Source of the DNA: Trichormus variabilis 0441
Lineage (GTDB): Bacteria; Cyanobacteriota; Cyanobacteriia; Cyanobacteriales; Nostocaceae
Direction: 5' to 3'
Length of the DNA stretch: 64,000 bases
Assembly (NCBI RefSeq): GCF_009856605.1
Contig: NZ_CP047242.1
Location: 1,548,001-1,612,000, forward strand
Below the pieces are notes generated by a model. It saw nothing but the letters and a program-made list of their open reading frames with translations. It was not told the DNA's origin and searched no databases. Position numbers and translations under genes: made by a program. Shown one piece after another: positions 36,533 to 44,484 of the stretch (position 1 is the stretch's first letter; the number at the start of each line of letters is the position of its first letter).

Positions 36533-36578
36533 AGTTAATTCTATGAAATGTTGTGATTGATTATAGCTTATATCTTGT

Positions 36579-38648
36579 TTACCGCCGGAACCAAGAGTGA
36601 AGCCAACGCCACAACCGCCGCAACCACGCCCAAAAACCACGGCGAGTAACTACAGGCGTTTGTGGTTGAGAAAGACGCTCAATTGCATCGTTGCAATTCT
36701 GCACATTGGCATCAAGTCCCATTTTTTGATAAAGTTCGCGTGCATTGCGATAAGCACCAAGCGCGTCTGATTCTCGGTTGACGTTTTCTAATGTCAAACC
36801 TAAATTAAACCAGGCTATTGCTTCCCCTCGAATATCGCCTATTTCTTTTGCTATTTCCAAAGACTGCTGGTAGAACTCAATCGCCCGTTGGTATTGCTCT
36901 AAGTAATAATGAGCAAGGCCTAAATTACTTAAAAATGAGCATTTTACATTGCGATCATTAGATATTACTAAAGACTGCTGGAAGAACTTTATTGCCCGTT
37001 GGTACTGCCCTAAAGATAAGTACACAAGACCCAAATTACCTAAAGATTTGCTTTCTGCATCACGGTCGCCAATCTTTCTAAATATTTCCCAAGACTTTTT
37101 GTAGAACTCAATTGCTGCTTGGTACTGTTTTAGACATAAGTAAATATTTCCCAAATTAGCTAAGGATTTGCCTTCTGTTGTTTTGTGATCACTTATTTCC
37201 CTAGATATTGTCAAAGACTGTTCGTAGAATTCGATTGCACTGTGATACTGCCCCTGTAATATGTAAGCATTACCCAACCCTGTTAAGGAAGCATTCTCCC
37301 AGAAGAGATCGCCTACCTGCCTAGATACTGTCAAAGACTGTTGAAAGAAAAAAATTGCCTGTGGGTAATATCCCAGAGAGTTGTAAGCATTGCCTAACGA
37401 AGTGAGAGTCGCTCGATAATTCCTGTTTTCGCTCTTGCCAGTTTTATTCCATGCTTGTACTAATTGCTCATATAAATCAACTTGGACAGTGTAATAGCCC
37501 CGCAAGCTCAAAAAATAATCGCAAAATTTTAATATATCAAATGCTGAGTCATAATTTTCTAGTTGAAACCAGTGATAAAAAACTTCTAGATATTCTTTGA
37601 TATCATCTTTAGTCTGCCAAGGTTTTTGTTTAAAATTCAAAAGATAGTAATTAATAGCTCGTTGATGCGCCTCACTTTGATCACCAGCTTTATAACGCAC
37701 ATATTCCAACACCACAGGCTGAAACCCAAATTGCCGCTTACCATTGAGTTTTTCTACCAGCAAAGAACGCTTAACGATATTCCTTAATTCTCTCTCAATC
37801 TCTGGTGCTGAACTTCCCGGCAACATCGCTACGGCTGCTGCACTGTCAACCGCAACACGATAAACACTAATATTCAGCAATAACGCTTTTTGCAGTTCAC
37901 TCAATCTATTAAAACTGGCATCCAATACCAACACCATCCCCACATTTTCCCGGCGATGCACACCTACTACTTGGGCATCTGTCAACAACTGCTGCAAATT
38001 CCCTAAGCCTAAATCTGCTAATCTGCTTAAATTCGGGTCTTGTGAATATTCTTCTTTTAATAAATCTGCTACCAATCTCAACAATAGGGGATGCCCATCT
38101 ACTAACTTGACAAACTCCCCTAAATCCCCTTTAATACCCAATGCTGTTAATAGTGCTACCCCTTCATCTACTTGTAAACCCTTCAGGGATAGCCACTCAA
38201 AGCCTTTTAATTCCGGTCTTTCCCTGGTGGTAACTAACACCTTACTATTACCGCCAGATTCCACCCATGTTTGGAAAAAGTCGCCGTAAAATAAACTTCC
38301 CCACTGTCTATCAGGTTGTAATAAGCTTTCCAGGTTGTCAATAATCAGTAAAAATTGCCCAGAACGCAAGCACCTAACTAACGCCTCCACTAACTGCGTT
38401 TCTTGTTCTGGTACATAAAAGCCAAATTCTGTTAATACTTCTCTGGCTAAATCGCTAAAACTTGCACCGTTACTGACATCAGCCCAAAATCGCTTGGGGA
38501 AACCCGCAATTTCATCATAAATCTTTGTCGCCAGCGTTGATTTACCCGTGCCACCGATGCCTTCTATACCAATTAAAAAGGTATCATCATCACTTAACCA
38601 TTGCTGTATTTGAGCGTATTCTGTTTTTCGTCCTTGCCAGTAAGCCAA
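36579..38648 (-). CDS. NB-ARC/STAND NTPase with TPR repeats (NLR-like)
   Basis: 689 aa if begun at TTG 38648. The NB-ARC module (about 20-330) has Walker A GIGGTGKST (30-38), Walker B FLLIIDNLESLL (Asp 104), a sensor VLVTTRERPE, and GHPLLLRLVADLL like the plant GLPLA motif. Six or more TPR units follow (about 400-645; repeated GNxYxxLxQYxxAIEFYxQSL), probably for target recognition. The tail RGFWAWLRRLWRWLHSWFRR is Trp/Arg-rich. The frame is open another ~37 codons upstream to a TGA but contains no ATG/GTG there, so the real start is unclear. It overlaps the region of the small helical gene upstream and is followed by the 88-aa and HNH genes. Such proteins switch on by nucleotide-driven oligomerisation; the function here is inferred. 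Confidence 0.88.
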   Translation of the reverse strand: MAYWQGRKTEYAQIQQWLSDDDTFLIGIEGIGGTGKSTLATKIYDEIAGFPKRFWADVSNGASFSDLAREVLTEFGFYVPEQETQLVEALVRCLRSGQFLLIIDNLESLLQPDRQWGSLFYGDFFQTWVESGGNSKVLVTTRERPELKGFEWLSLKGLQVDEGVALLTALGIKGDLGEFVKLVDGHPLLLRLVADLLKEEYSQDPNLSRLADLGLGNLQQLLTDAQVVGVHRRENVGMVLVLDASFNRLSELQKALLLNISVYRVAVDSAAAVAMLPGSSAPEIERELRNIVKRSLLVEKLNGKRQFGFQPVVLEYVRYKAGDQSEAHQRAINYYLLNFKQKPWQTKDDIKEYLEVFYHWFQLENYDSAFDILKFCDYFLSLRGYYTVQVDLYEQLVQAWNKTGKSENRNYRATLTSLGNAYNSLGYYPQAIFFFQQSLTVSRQVGDLFWENASLTGLGNAYILQGQYHSAIEFYEQSLTISREISDHKTTEGKSLANLGNIYLCLKQYQAAIEFYKKSWEIFRKIGDRDAESKSLGNLGLVYLSLGQYQRAIKFFQQSLVISNDRNVKCSFLSNLGLAHYYLEQYQRAIEFYQQSLEIAKEIGDIRGEAIAWFNLGLTLENVNRESDALGAYRNARELYQKMGLDANVQNCNDAIERLSQPQTPVVTRRGFWAWLRRLWRWLHSWFRR

Positions 38649-38752
38649 ACTTTTACCTGGATTCCCCGCTTTGAGAACCCCCGGCGATTCTGCCTTGGTA
38701 CTGCTTTCTAATAAAGTTAAGATTTCCTCCTGTTGAGCAGTAATAATATTAA

Positions 38753-39184
38753 TTACTTTGGGTTGTCGTACCTCCTCAAATCATAGGTAGGATTATTAAC
38801 GTTACCGGCTGTATTTATCTGTATACTTTCACCATAAGCTTGAGCATTGAGATTAACAGAACTATCATTAGATTTTGTTGCTTGCAAAATCTGGGCTATT
38901 TCCTCAGCCAGTGTTGTATCAGCATCCAAAATTTTCTTGAGTTGCACCCGCAGACTTGCTTGTAAATCCTCATCCTCTGGCTTTTGTGCTACATCCGCCG
39001 CCGCTTCTTTGGCGGCTTCCTTAGCCTCTACTTTTGGCTGTAGCTTACCCCAAATAGCCTTGGCTTTATCCCAACCATCTGCACCAGCTTGTTGATATGC
39101 ACCTTCGGCAACTTTACTACCCACATTCAGCAGAGATGGCAGATAGGGTGCAAGAAATGTAACGATTGAGGCGATATCTATCAT
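38753..39184 (-). CDS. Small helical protein preceding the STAND gene (putative adaptor)
   Basis: 143 aa, ATG 39184. The N-terminus MIDIASIVTFLAPYLPSLLN is a hydrophobic helix. A Lys/Glu/Ala-rich segment follows (AKAIWGKLQPKVEAKEAAKE), then an amphipathic pair (LQASLRVQLKKILDADTTLA) and an Asn-rich C-terminus (NDSSVNLNAQAYGESIQINT). I have seen this pattern in front of STAND/TPR proteins in Nostoc and actinobacteria, where it is thought to act as a membrane-associated or homotypic adaptor, but no activity is established. Its final codons overlap the open frame of the STAND gene (AAGTAATTAAT), implying translational coupling. Confidence 0.75.
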   Translation of the reverse strand: MIDIASIVTFLAPYLPSLLNVGSKVAEGAYQQAGADGWDKAKAIWGKLQPKVEAKEAAKEAAADVAQKPEDEDLQASLRVQLKKILDADTTLAEEIAQILQATKSNDSSVNLNAQAYGESIQINTAGNVNNPTYDLRRYDNPK

Positions 39185-39312
39185 TGTGAGAACTTATACA
39201 ATACGTTTGTAACTGTTAGGTGGGATCTTAGCGTATTTACTTAGGTGTGAAAAGTAATGTAGCAGTTTGTAGTTGAGTCAAATACAGACCTAACCCCCAG
39301 CCCCTTCCCTAC
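39185..39312. promoter_or_regulatory. Probable promoter region of the STAND cluster
   Basis: These 128 bp lie between the first cluster gene and the IS630 element. On the minus strand TGTATAAG about 15 bp before the ATG could be a -10-type box; no good -35 is seen. At 39285-39312 begins the dispersed-repeat sequence (CCTAACCCCCAGCCCCTTCC) into which the IS is inserted. Confidence 0.35.
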
Positions 39313-39327
39313 ATGGAAGTTAAGGAA

Positions 39328-40170
39328 TTATGTCGGTAATAAGCCAACGTAGTGGAGGAGGTCTAAAGACCCTTGACGGAACTGTTCAAGGAAATCGGCC
39401 ACTCGTTGTTTGAGTGTATTCCAATCGTCGCTCAAACGATGTAAATGAATTACCTGTTGCCTTAACCAGCGCCAAAGCTTTTCAATCGGGTTGAGCCAAG
39501 GGGCATAAGTGGGCAAGTTGAGCAGGGTAATCGGTAATGGGTCGCTGGAGCGTTCTGGCATCTTCAACTGAGACCAACTGTTGGGTAATTTGGGGGAATA
39601 AGCAAAGTCCTGCGCTTGCAACTGAGCCAGTAGATTAGGGTGAAAATGCACTGGCCAGTTATCCTCCACAACATAAATTTGTTCCACCGTGGGATAATCC
39701 GCTCGAATCATGCCATAAAACTTGGACAGTACCGAGACACTGATTTGGGATCGCAACAAGTACGTTAGTTGTCCGCTCAGTGGATTGAGCGCGCCAATAC
39801 CCCGATAGCATGTGTCGCTTTTGTGAGAGCGACGGGCTAAGGGTTGAGAGGAACCCACTGCTTCCCAGTCTGGCGCTAAACTCGGCTGACGATAGAACCC
39901 AAACTCATCGAGATAGACTAGGACATAGCGTTGTGGGTCATACCAAGCTCGCAATAAGGCTAACTCAATTTGACTGCACTTGTCCTCATAGAAACGATCT
40001 GGGCTATGCACATAGTCTCGCCCTCGCTTATAACTGATACCCAGACGTTCTAGCAGTTGCGATAAGCCCGCTTTGGTTGTGACTCGCAGCCACCGACAGC
40101 AATCAGCGAGCGCTTGCAAACTCCACCGACTTTGAGCATATCCCAACACTTGCGGGTCACGCCGAACCAC
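39328..40170 (-). CDS. IS630 transposase, catalytic DDE part (downstream frame)
   Basis: 280 aa as an isolated frame; it normally continues from the 40205-40489 frame by a frameshift. DDE residues: Asp in LVYLDEFGFYRQ, Asp in VVEDNWPVHFHP, Glu in NPIEKLWRWLRQQ, all present, so it is potentially active. The upstream part (QALADCCRWL, SQLLERLGISYKRGRDY) holds a second HTH typical of IS630 proteins. The stop lies inside the terminal inverted repeat. The in-frame Met at 40170 is probably not a real start. A 75-aa frame on the other strand is a shadow. Confidence 0.88.
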   Translation of the reverse strand: MVRRDPQVLGYAQSRWSLQALADCCRWLRVTTKAGLSQLLERLGISYKRGRDYVHSPDRFYEDKCSQIELALLRAWYDPQRYVLVYLDEFGFYRQPSLAPDWEAVGSSQPLARRSHKSDTCYRGIGALNPLSGQLTYLLRSQISVSVLSKFYGMIRADYPTVEQIYVVEDNWPVHFHPNLLAQLQAQDFAYSPKLPNSWSQLKMPERSSDPLPITLLNLPTYAPWLNPIEKLWRWLRQQVIHLHRLSDDWNTLKQRVADFLEQFRQGSLDLLHYVGLLPT

Positions 40171-40204
40171 AGATATAAGTTCCGCTTTGGCTGTAGCGCT
40201 ATCC

Positions 40205-40489
40205 TCACACTGAGGGAAAAAAAGCGGGCTTACGTCCTCGTCCTGAGCGAATCATTAATCCTGCTATCCCTTCGCGCTGATAGCGTTTCACCCATCCATA
40301 TACTGTATCGGGGTCACGAGGTTTCAGTAACCCTGTAGTGGCAACTTGCAATCCAGATTCTCCATCTGCTATTTTCAGTAACCCAGCCGCACGTTCTCGA
40401 ATATACGGACGCGAATCATGATCTCGCGCAAACTCTAATTCATCTTTTTGCTCAGCCTTGAGAGCCAAGCTGATCGGTTTTCGACTCAT
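40205..40489 (-). CDS. IS630 transposase, N-terminal HTH part (upstream frame)
   Basis: 94 aa, ATG 40489 (MSRKPISLALKAEQKDELEF). It contains a helix-turn-helix (GESGLQVATTGLLKPRDPDTVYGWVKRYQ split over two helices) and the typical GRGRKPAFFPSV ending, stopping at TGA. At a run of seven T on the coding strand (40223-40217) removing one T would join it to PQCEDSATAKAEL and the 39328-40170 frame. This suggests slippage that makes a full-length ~380-aa transposase. Confidence 0.85.
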   Translation of the reverse strand: MSRKPISLALKAEQKDELEFARDHDSRPYIRERAAGLLKIADGESGLQVATTGLLKPRDPDTVYGWVKRYQREGIAGLMIRSGRGRKPAFFPSV

Positions 40490-40579
40490 CCTACAAAACC
40501 TGCTGATCTCTCCTCTTCTAAATTACCGAATTATTTTCTTTACTTCCATCAAGGGAAGGGAGTAATACTCAAAGCCTCT

Positions 40580-42415
40580 CTCCTACAAGGATACTGTTGG
40601 CGAATTATTGAAGGGTTAAGCCCCTCAAGAGTTTGGAACAGTGGAAAAAAGAGAATAAGTATATTGAGCGTAGCATCTACAAAGATTATGACCCTGCACC
40701 CGCGTGATATGTCGCAGATTCCTGAAACAACAGCGCAAGTAGCCCGGAATTCATTTCCCAAAGGGAACATATATATGAAGATGCGGGATGAAATAGGAGT
40801 GTTATATAAGGATGAGGATTTTGTCAAACTTTACCGCGCAGATTGTGGTCAAAGTGGAATATCAGCAGGACAACTGGCATTAGTGACAGTAATGCAATTT
40901 ATCGAAGGTTTAACGGATAGACAAGCGGCGGATGCAGTGAGGGGTCATATTGATTGGAAATACGCACTATCGTTGGAATTAAATGACCCAGGGTTTGATT
41001 ATTCAGTACTTTCAGAATTTCGTCAGCGATTAATCAAAGCAGGACGAGAGCGAGAGTTACTCAACCAAATGCTAGCTCGTTTCCAAGAACTAGGTTGGCT
41101 CAAAAATCGCGGCCGTGTCAGAACTGATTCAACTCACGTATTAGCCGCAGTACGACAGTTAAATCGTTTGGAATTAGTGGGAGAAACTTTACGTCATACC
41201 TTAAATGACTTGGCTTATTTTGCCCCTGATTGGCTCAAATCGAGAGTTGACGTTGATTGGTTTGAACGTTACTCCCTGAGATTTGAGCAATACCGCTTGC
41301 CCAAATCAAAAGCCGAACGTGAGAAATTGAGGCGAAAAATTGGTGAGGATGGTCATCATTTGCTATCCGCTTTGTATGCAGACTCAACTTGTAATTGGCT
41401 GTGGCAGATTCCATCAGTGGAAACATTACGTATAGTTTGGGTGCAACAATACTATATTCAATTGCAACAAGTCTATTGGCGAGAACAAGATAACTTACCA
41501 CCAAATAGACTACAGATTGAATCTCCTTACGATGTTGATGCACGCAATTCCAGCAAGCGAGAAATCAACTGGACTGGTTATAATCTGCATCTGACAGAAA
41601 TTTGTCACCCCATACTGCCAAACTTAATTATCAATGTGGAAACGTCCGTGGCCACAAGTGCGGATGTTGAGATGACACCAGTAATTCATTCTCGTTTAAA
41701 CCAGAACAATCTTTTGCCACAAGAACATGTTGTCGATACTGGCTATGTCAATGCTCAAAACTTAGTCGATAGTCAATCCCATTTTCATGTTGATTTAGTA
41801 GGAAAAGTTCCCCCCGGAACTAGTTGGCAAGCAACAGCACAATCCGGCTTTGAGCAAAATTGCTTCACTATTCATTGGGATTTGATGCGTGTTGATTGCC
41901 CAATGGGTAAACAAAGTAAGTCCTGGCGTACAACTGTCGATAGCCATGACAATCCAGTAGTCAAAATACAATTTGACAAATCCGATTGTTCGCTTTGTTC
42001 AAGTCGCTCAAAATGCACTCGCTCCAAAAAACTACCGCGTCTTCTGACCCTCAAACCACAGGAACTACATCTTGCATTACATGATGCTCGCATTCGCCAA
42101 AAAACTGAATCTTTTCAACAAATTTATCACCAACGTGCTGGCGTTGAAGGCTTGATTTCCCAAGCTACTGGTCGCTACCAATTACGCCGTTGTCGCTACA
42201 TTGGTCTTGCCAAAACTCTCTTGCAGCATGTCATTACTGCTGCTGCTATCAACTTCAGTCGGATGTGGGATTGGTGGCAACATGTCCCACGCAGTCAGAC
42301 TCGCGTTTCTCACTTTGCTCGAATTGCTCCCACTGCCTCATAGTATTCCTGATTTTCTATTTTGTGATGATTGGTTTTGCCCTCTATCAATTCGCCAACA
42401 GTATCCTTGTAGGAG
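40580..42415 (+). mobile_element. IS1182-family insertion sequence
   Basis: 1836 bp with perfect 27-bp terminal inverted repeats (40580-40606 and 42389-42415; core CTACAAGGATACTGTTGGCG). It contains one transposase gene. The left flank AAAGCCTCTCTC and right flank GAGGTTTGGAGAGAGGTC are the two arms of the second hairpin of the 160-bp repeat, so this element also sits at a hairpin tip. It lies 30 bp from the IS630 element. Perfect ends suggest recent insertion. Confidence 0.9.
40688..42343 (+). CDS. IS1182-family transposase
   Basis: 551 aa from ATG 40688 (MTLHPRDMSQIPETTAQVAR). The frame is open back to 40448, but that stretch crosses the left inverted repeat and the neighbouring IS end, so it is not coding. 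Family features: the N-terminal DUF772-type domain (SAGQLALVTVMQFIEGLTDRQAADAVRGH), the first catalytic Asp in GRVRTDSTHVLAAVR, the second in VVDTGYVNAQNL, the Cys-rich zinc-like CSLCSSRSKCTRS, and the C-terminal Glu in QRAGVEGLISQATGRYQLRR. No frameshift or stop is seen, so it is probably active. HIP1 sites are absent. Confidence 0.92.
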   Translation: MTLHPRDMSQIPETTAQVARNSFPKGNIYMKMRDEIGVLYKDEDFVKLYRADCGQSGISAGQLALVTVMQFIEGLTDRQAADAVRGHIDWKYALSLELNDPGFDYSVLSEFRQRLIKAGRERELLNQMLARFQELGWLKNRGRVRTDSTHVLAAVRQLNRLELVGETLRHTLNDLAYFAPDWLKSRVDVDWFERYSLRFEQYRLPKSKAEREKLRRKIGEDGHHLLSALYADSTCNWLWQIPSVETLRIVWVQQYYIQLQQVYWREQDNLPPNRLQIESPYDVDARNSSKREINWTGYNLHLTEICHPILPNLIINVETSVATSADVEMTPVIHSRLNQNNLLPQEHVVDTGYVNAQNLVDSQSHFHVDLVGKVPPGTSWQATAQSGFEQNCFTIHWDLMRVDCPMGKQSKSWRTTVDSHDNPVVKIQFDKSDCSLCSSRSKCTRSKKLPRLLTLKPQELHLALHDARIRQKTESFQQIYHQRAGVEGLISQATGRYQLRRCRYIGLAKTLLQHVITAAAINFSRMWDWWQHVPRSQTRVSHFARIAPTAS

Positions 42416-42629
42416 CGAGGTTTGGAGAGAGGTCAAAGTGTATTGCATACAAACGAGAAGCGCTAGATTAGTCTAATCTATTACTAGTATGAGGGCATCT
42501 AGTATGAGTGTATAAGGTGCGATATTTTTAACCCCTTCCCGTGTTGGAAAGGGGTTAGGTTTTATATATCTCACCTTTAATTAGTGCGATCGCACTTACT
42601 CAGAGGCTATCCTTTGACAATAGAATTGA
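42416..42629. other. Gap with a hairpin and one HIP1 site
   Basis: After the IS flank comes a hairpin AACCCCTTCCC-GTGTT-GGAAAGGGGTT (about 42530-42556), followed on the plus strand by AGGTTTTATATATC. It could end transcription out of the IS. A HIP1 copy (GCGATCGC) near 42588 marks the return to resident DNA. Confidence 0.45.
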
Positions 42630-43397
42630 TTAGGGATAATCAAAAACCACACGACCGCCTGGCCGCCAGTCGCAGTGGATGAAACCTCGGTGCATACCTC
42701 TACCTAGTCCTGTACAGTCAGAAGCACGGCAAATTTGTAAGAGTTTGCCAAAATTACCATCTACAGGAGCAATATCCAAAGCGAGACCGTTAATATGCTG
42801 GGAAAAACGAGCGCCACCTATGCGACGATTCACAGCAGGTGTACGATAGGCAGAATTAATGGAAATTGGGCTGTCGTATTTATCTCGAATTTTGCCAAAG
42901 CCTCTGGCTGCTTTGATAATATTATTAATAACTGCTTTTGATTCTGGATTTCTTTCTGGGTCACATCCCTTAGTAATTTCGCCCCAAGTTAAGGGAATAC
43001 CCGCCACCACTAACTCATTTTCGTATACTGTTTCTCCAGTCACTAACCTTAAAGAACGTCCAGTTTTAGTTCCTAATGTTGATGTAGGTAAAGGTGTGAG
43101 TGTGCGAGTTTGTTCTTCATTGGTTTGATGCTCTTCTGCAATCTCTAGTAATGCAGCAGCAGTAGTCGGTCCCAATAAATCAGGGGAATCGAGCCAAACA
43201 CTCTCTTTAAATTCTGCAAATGCTTTTTGGGTGAGATTACCAGCAACGCCGTCAACACCACCTTTATAAAGTCCCTTCTTATTCAGTAGGGTTTGAATTT
43301 CTTTGATAATATCAGTATCAGCTTCGCTAAGCTTAAGAGTACCATTACTGGCTTGAAATTTTTCTAAGCTAGAAAATTCTACGGTAGATTCTGCCAT
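42630..43397 (-). CDS. Peptidoglycan-binding, M15-type (D-Ala-D-Ala) peptidase
   Basis: 255 aa from ATG 43397 (MAESTVEFSSLEKFQ), with AAGGAG 9 nt upstream; the longer frame to 43496 is poorly supported. A peptidoglycan_binding_1 domain (about 22-85; LNKKGLYKGGVDGVAGNLTQKAF) is joined by a Thr-rich linker to an M15 peptidase domain (about 130-255). INSAYRTPAVNRRIGGARFSQ, HINGLALDIAP (H and D zinc ligands) and FIHCDWRPGG (final His ligand) are present. It should trim peptide stems or act on loose muropeptides. No signal peptide is evident, as in phage endolysins and some cyanobacterial homologues, so an endolysin-like origin is possible. Confidence 0.85.
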   Translation of the reverse strand: MAESTVEFSSLEKFQASNGTLKLSEADTDIIKEIQTLLNKKGLYKGGVDGVAGNLTQKAFAEFKESVWLDSPDLLGPTTAAALLEIAEEHQTNEEQTRTLTPLPTSTLGTKTGRSLRLVTGETVYENELVVAGIPLTWGEITKGCDPERNPESKAVINNIIKAARGFGKIRDKYDSPISINSAYRTPAVNRRIGGARFSQHINGLALDIAPVDGNFGKLLQICRASDCTGLGRGMHRGFIHCDWRPGGRVVFDYP

Positions 43398-43957
43398 GAA
43401 TACATCTCCTTGGGTAATGAATTGAAGCATTACTGCTTCAGCGTTTCTATCTGGCTGCTTAATGTGGTGATAAAGAACTACAATTCCCTTGGTCAAATTT
43501 CCAATAAGACAAGATTACTCATTGGAAAAAGTAATACAAAGCTATGCCGACGGGTACAGCAGCGCTTAGGGCTGTAGTGGGAGTTGTCCAGCGTGTTGAA
43601 TAAATAAGCCCTAGTTCCTTTATATACTAGTAGTTTTGACTAGTCATCTAGTATAACTCTGTAAAATAAAATCGCAAACAAGTAGTGGAAATGATACCAA
43701 TTTTAATTATTTTGTTGATATATGAATGAACATCATAACTTAGTAGAATAAGCGCTCATCCAGGCATCTGTCATTTTATTTCTACAAATGGGTATTATCT
43801 AAGTCGGTCACATTTAGATAATATATTAGTGATAAATATTACATTACCAGCTAAACCACATAATTATTTTCTGATCTTGTATTAAAATTTATTAATAGAA
43901 ATTCTCGATATCAACTCAAAAGCTGTAACTAGTACACACTTCATGAAGGAAAGCCGT
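43398..43957. other. Intergenic region, 560 bp, no gene recognised
   Basis: The promoter of the M15 gene should lie at 43420-43560. At 43697-43710 GATACCAATTTTAATTATT resembles the ACCAATT end of the MITE pair, but the other end is absent. Otherwise AT-rich without signals. Confidence 0.45.
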
Positions 43958-44446
43958 ATGAAAAGAATTATCTGGTATCCTCTGATGAGTGCTTTACTAA
44001 TAGGAGTACATGGGCAAGGAATATCTCCAGCAAGTGCAGGGAACACTCAAAGTACTGCCAAGCAAATTCACCAGGAACCAGTTCAACCACAATTCCTAGC
44101 TAGACTTCATAAAACTAATACTGTCAATGTCAGTCAGACGACAAAAGAAATTAATGAAAAAACAGCTTATAGCTTAGTCTGGAATCTTCCGCAGGTACAA
44201 CGCAAAGCTAGAACAATTCAGAGACTATCAAGAGGAGCTATCAAGGTAGATGCGATCGTTGATGGTTTACCTACCCCTGATGATCCTTACTACAAAGTTC
44301 GCGTCTATGAAGACCAGCCAGACCATAATACAACCATTTATTGGTTTCGTGTGTCTAAAACTGGTGTAATAGAGGCTTTAGATGTTATAGAAAATCAGTA
44401 TATCTCTTTAGAAGCATGGACACAGCAATTGAGAAGAAGACGCTAA
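43958..44446 (+). CDS. Secreted protein of unknown function
   Basis: 162 aa from ATG 43958 (MKRIIWYPLMSALLIGVHG), preceded 7 nt away by GAAGGAA; an ATG at 43943 would place that site inside the gene. The first ~32 residues form a signal peptide with a likely cut after ASAG. The mature part has an unstructured stretch (QSTAKQIHQEPVQPQ), then a compact alpha/beta domain (YSLVWNLPQVQRKARTIQRL, DPYYKVRVYEDQPDHNTTIYWFRVSKTGVIEALDV). Conserved-looking W and Y residues suggest a fold like small cyanobacterial periplasmic proteins, but I recognise no family. It is probably co-transcribed with the 78-aa membrane protein 38 bp downstream. Confidence 0.75.
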   Translation: MKRIIWYPLMSALLIGVHGQGISPASAGNTQSTAKQIHQEPVQPQFLARLHKTNTVNVSQTTKEINEKTAYSLVWNLPQVQRKARTIQRLSRGAIKVDAIVDGLPTPDDPYYKVRVYEDQPDHNTTIYWFRVSKTGVIEALDVIENQYISLEAWTQQLRRRR

Positions 44447-44484
44447 TACTAAGTGAAAATTACAACTAGAACAAAATATAACTT

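Larger units (their letters stand above)
39313..40549 (-). mobile_element. IS630-family insertion sequence
   Basis: 1237 bp with 28-bp imperfect terminal inverted repeats (39313-39340 and 40522-40549, 23 of 28 matching; outer part ATGGAAGT). It encodes a two-frame DDE transposase. The flanks (CCCCTTCCCTAC on the left, CAAGGGAAGGGG on the right) rejoin into the hairpin of the 160-bp repeat, so the element sits in its loop. A clean TA duplication is not visible. Confidence 0.88.

Noticed and set aside
36533..36640. N-terminal extension of the 88-aa protein
   Set aside because: The Gly/Cys-rich sequence is the STAND gene's last codons in another frame; ATG 36532 fits better.
40448..40687. N-terminal extension of the IS1182 transposase
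   Set aside because: It would read through the neighbouring IS630 end, the dispersed repeat and the left inverted repeat, so it cannot be part of the mobile gene.
42190..42476. Two ~92-aa plus-strand frames at the IS1182 right end
   Set aside because: They overlap the transposase end and the inverted repeat in other frames.
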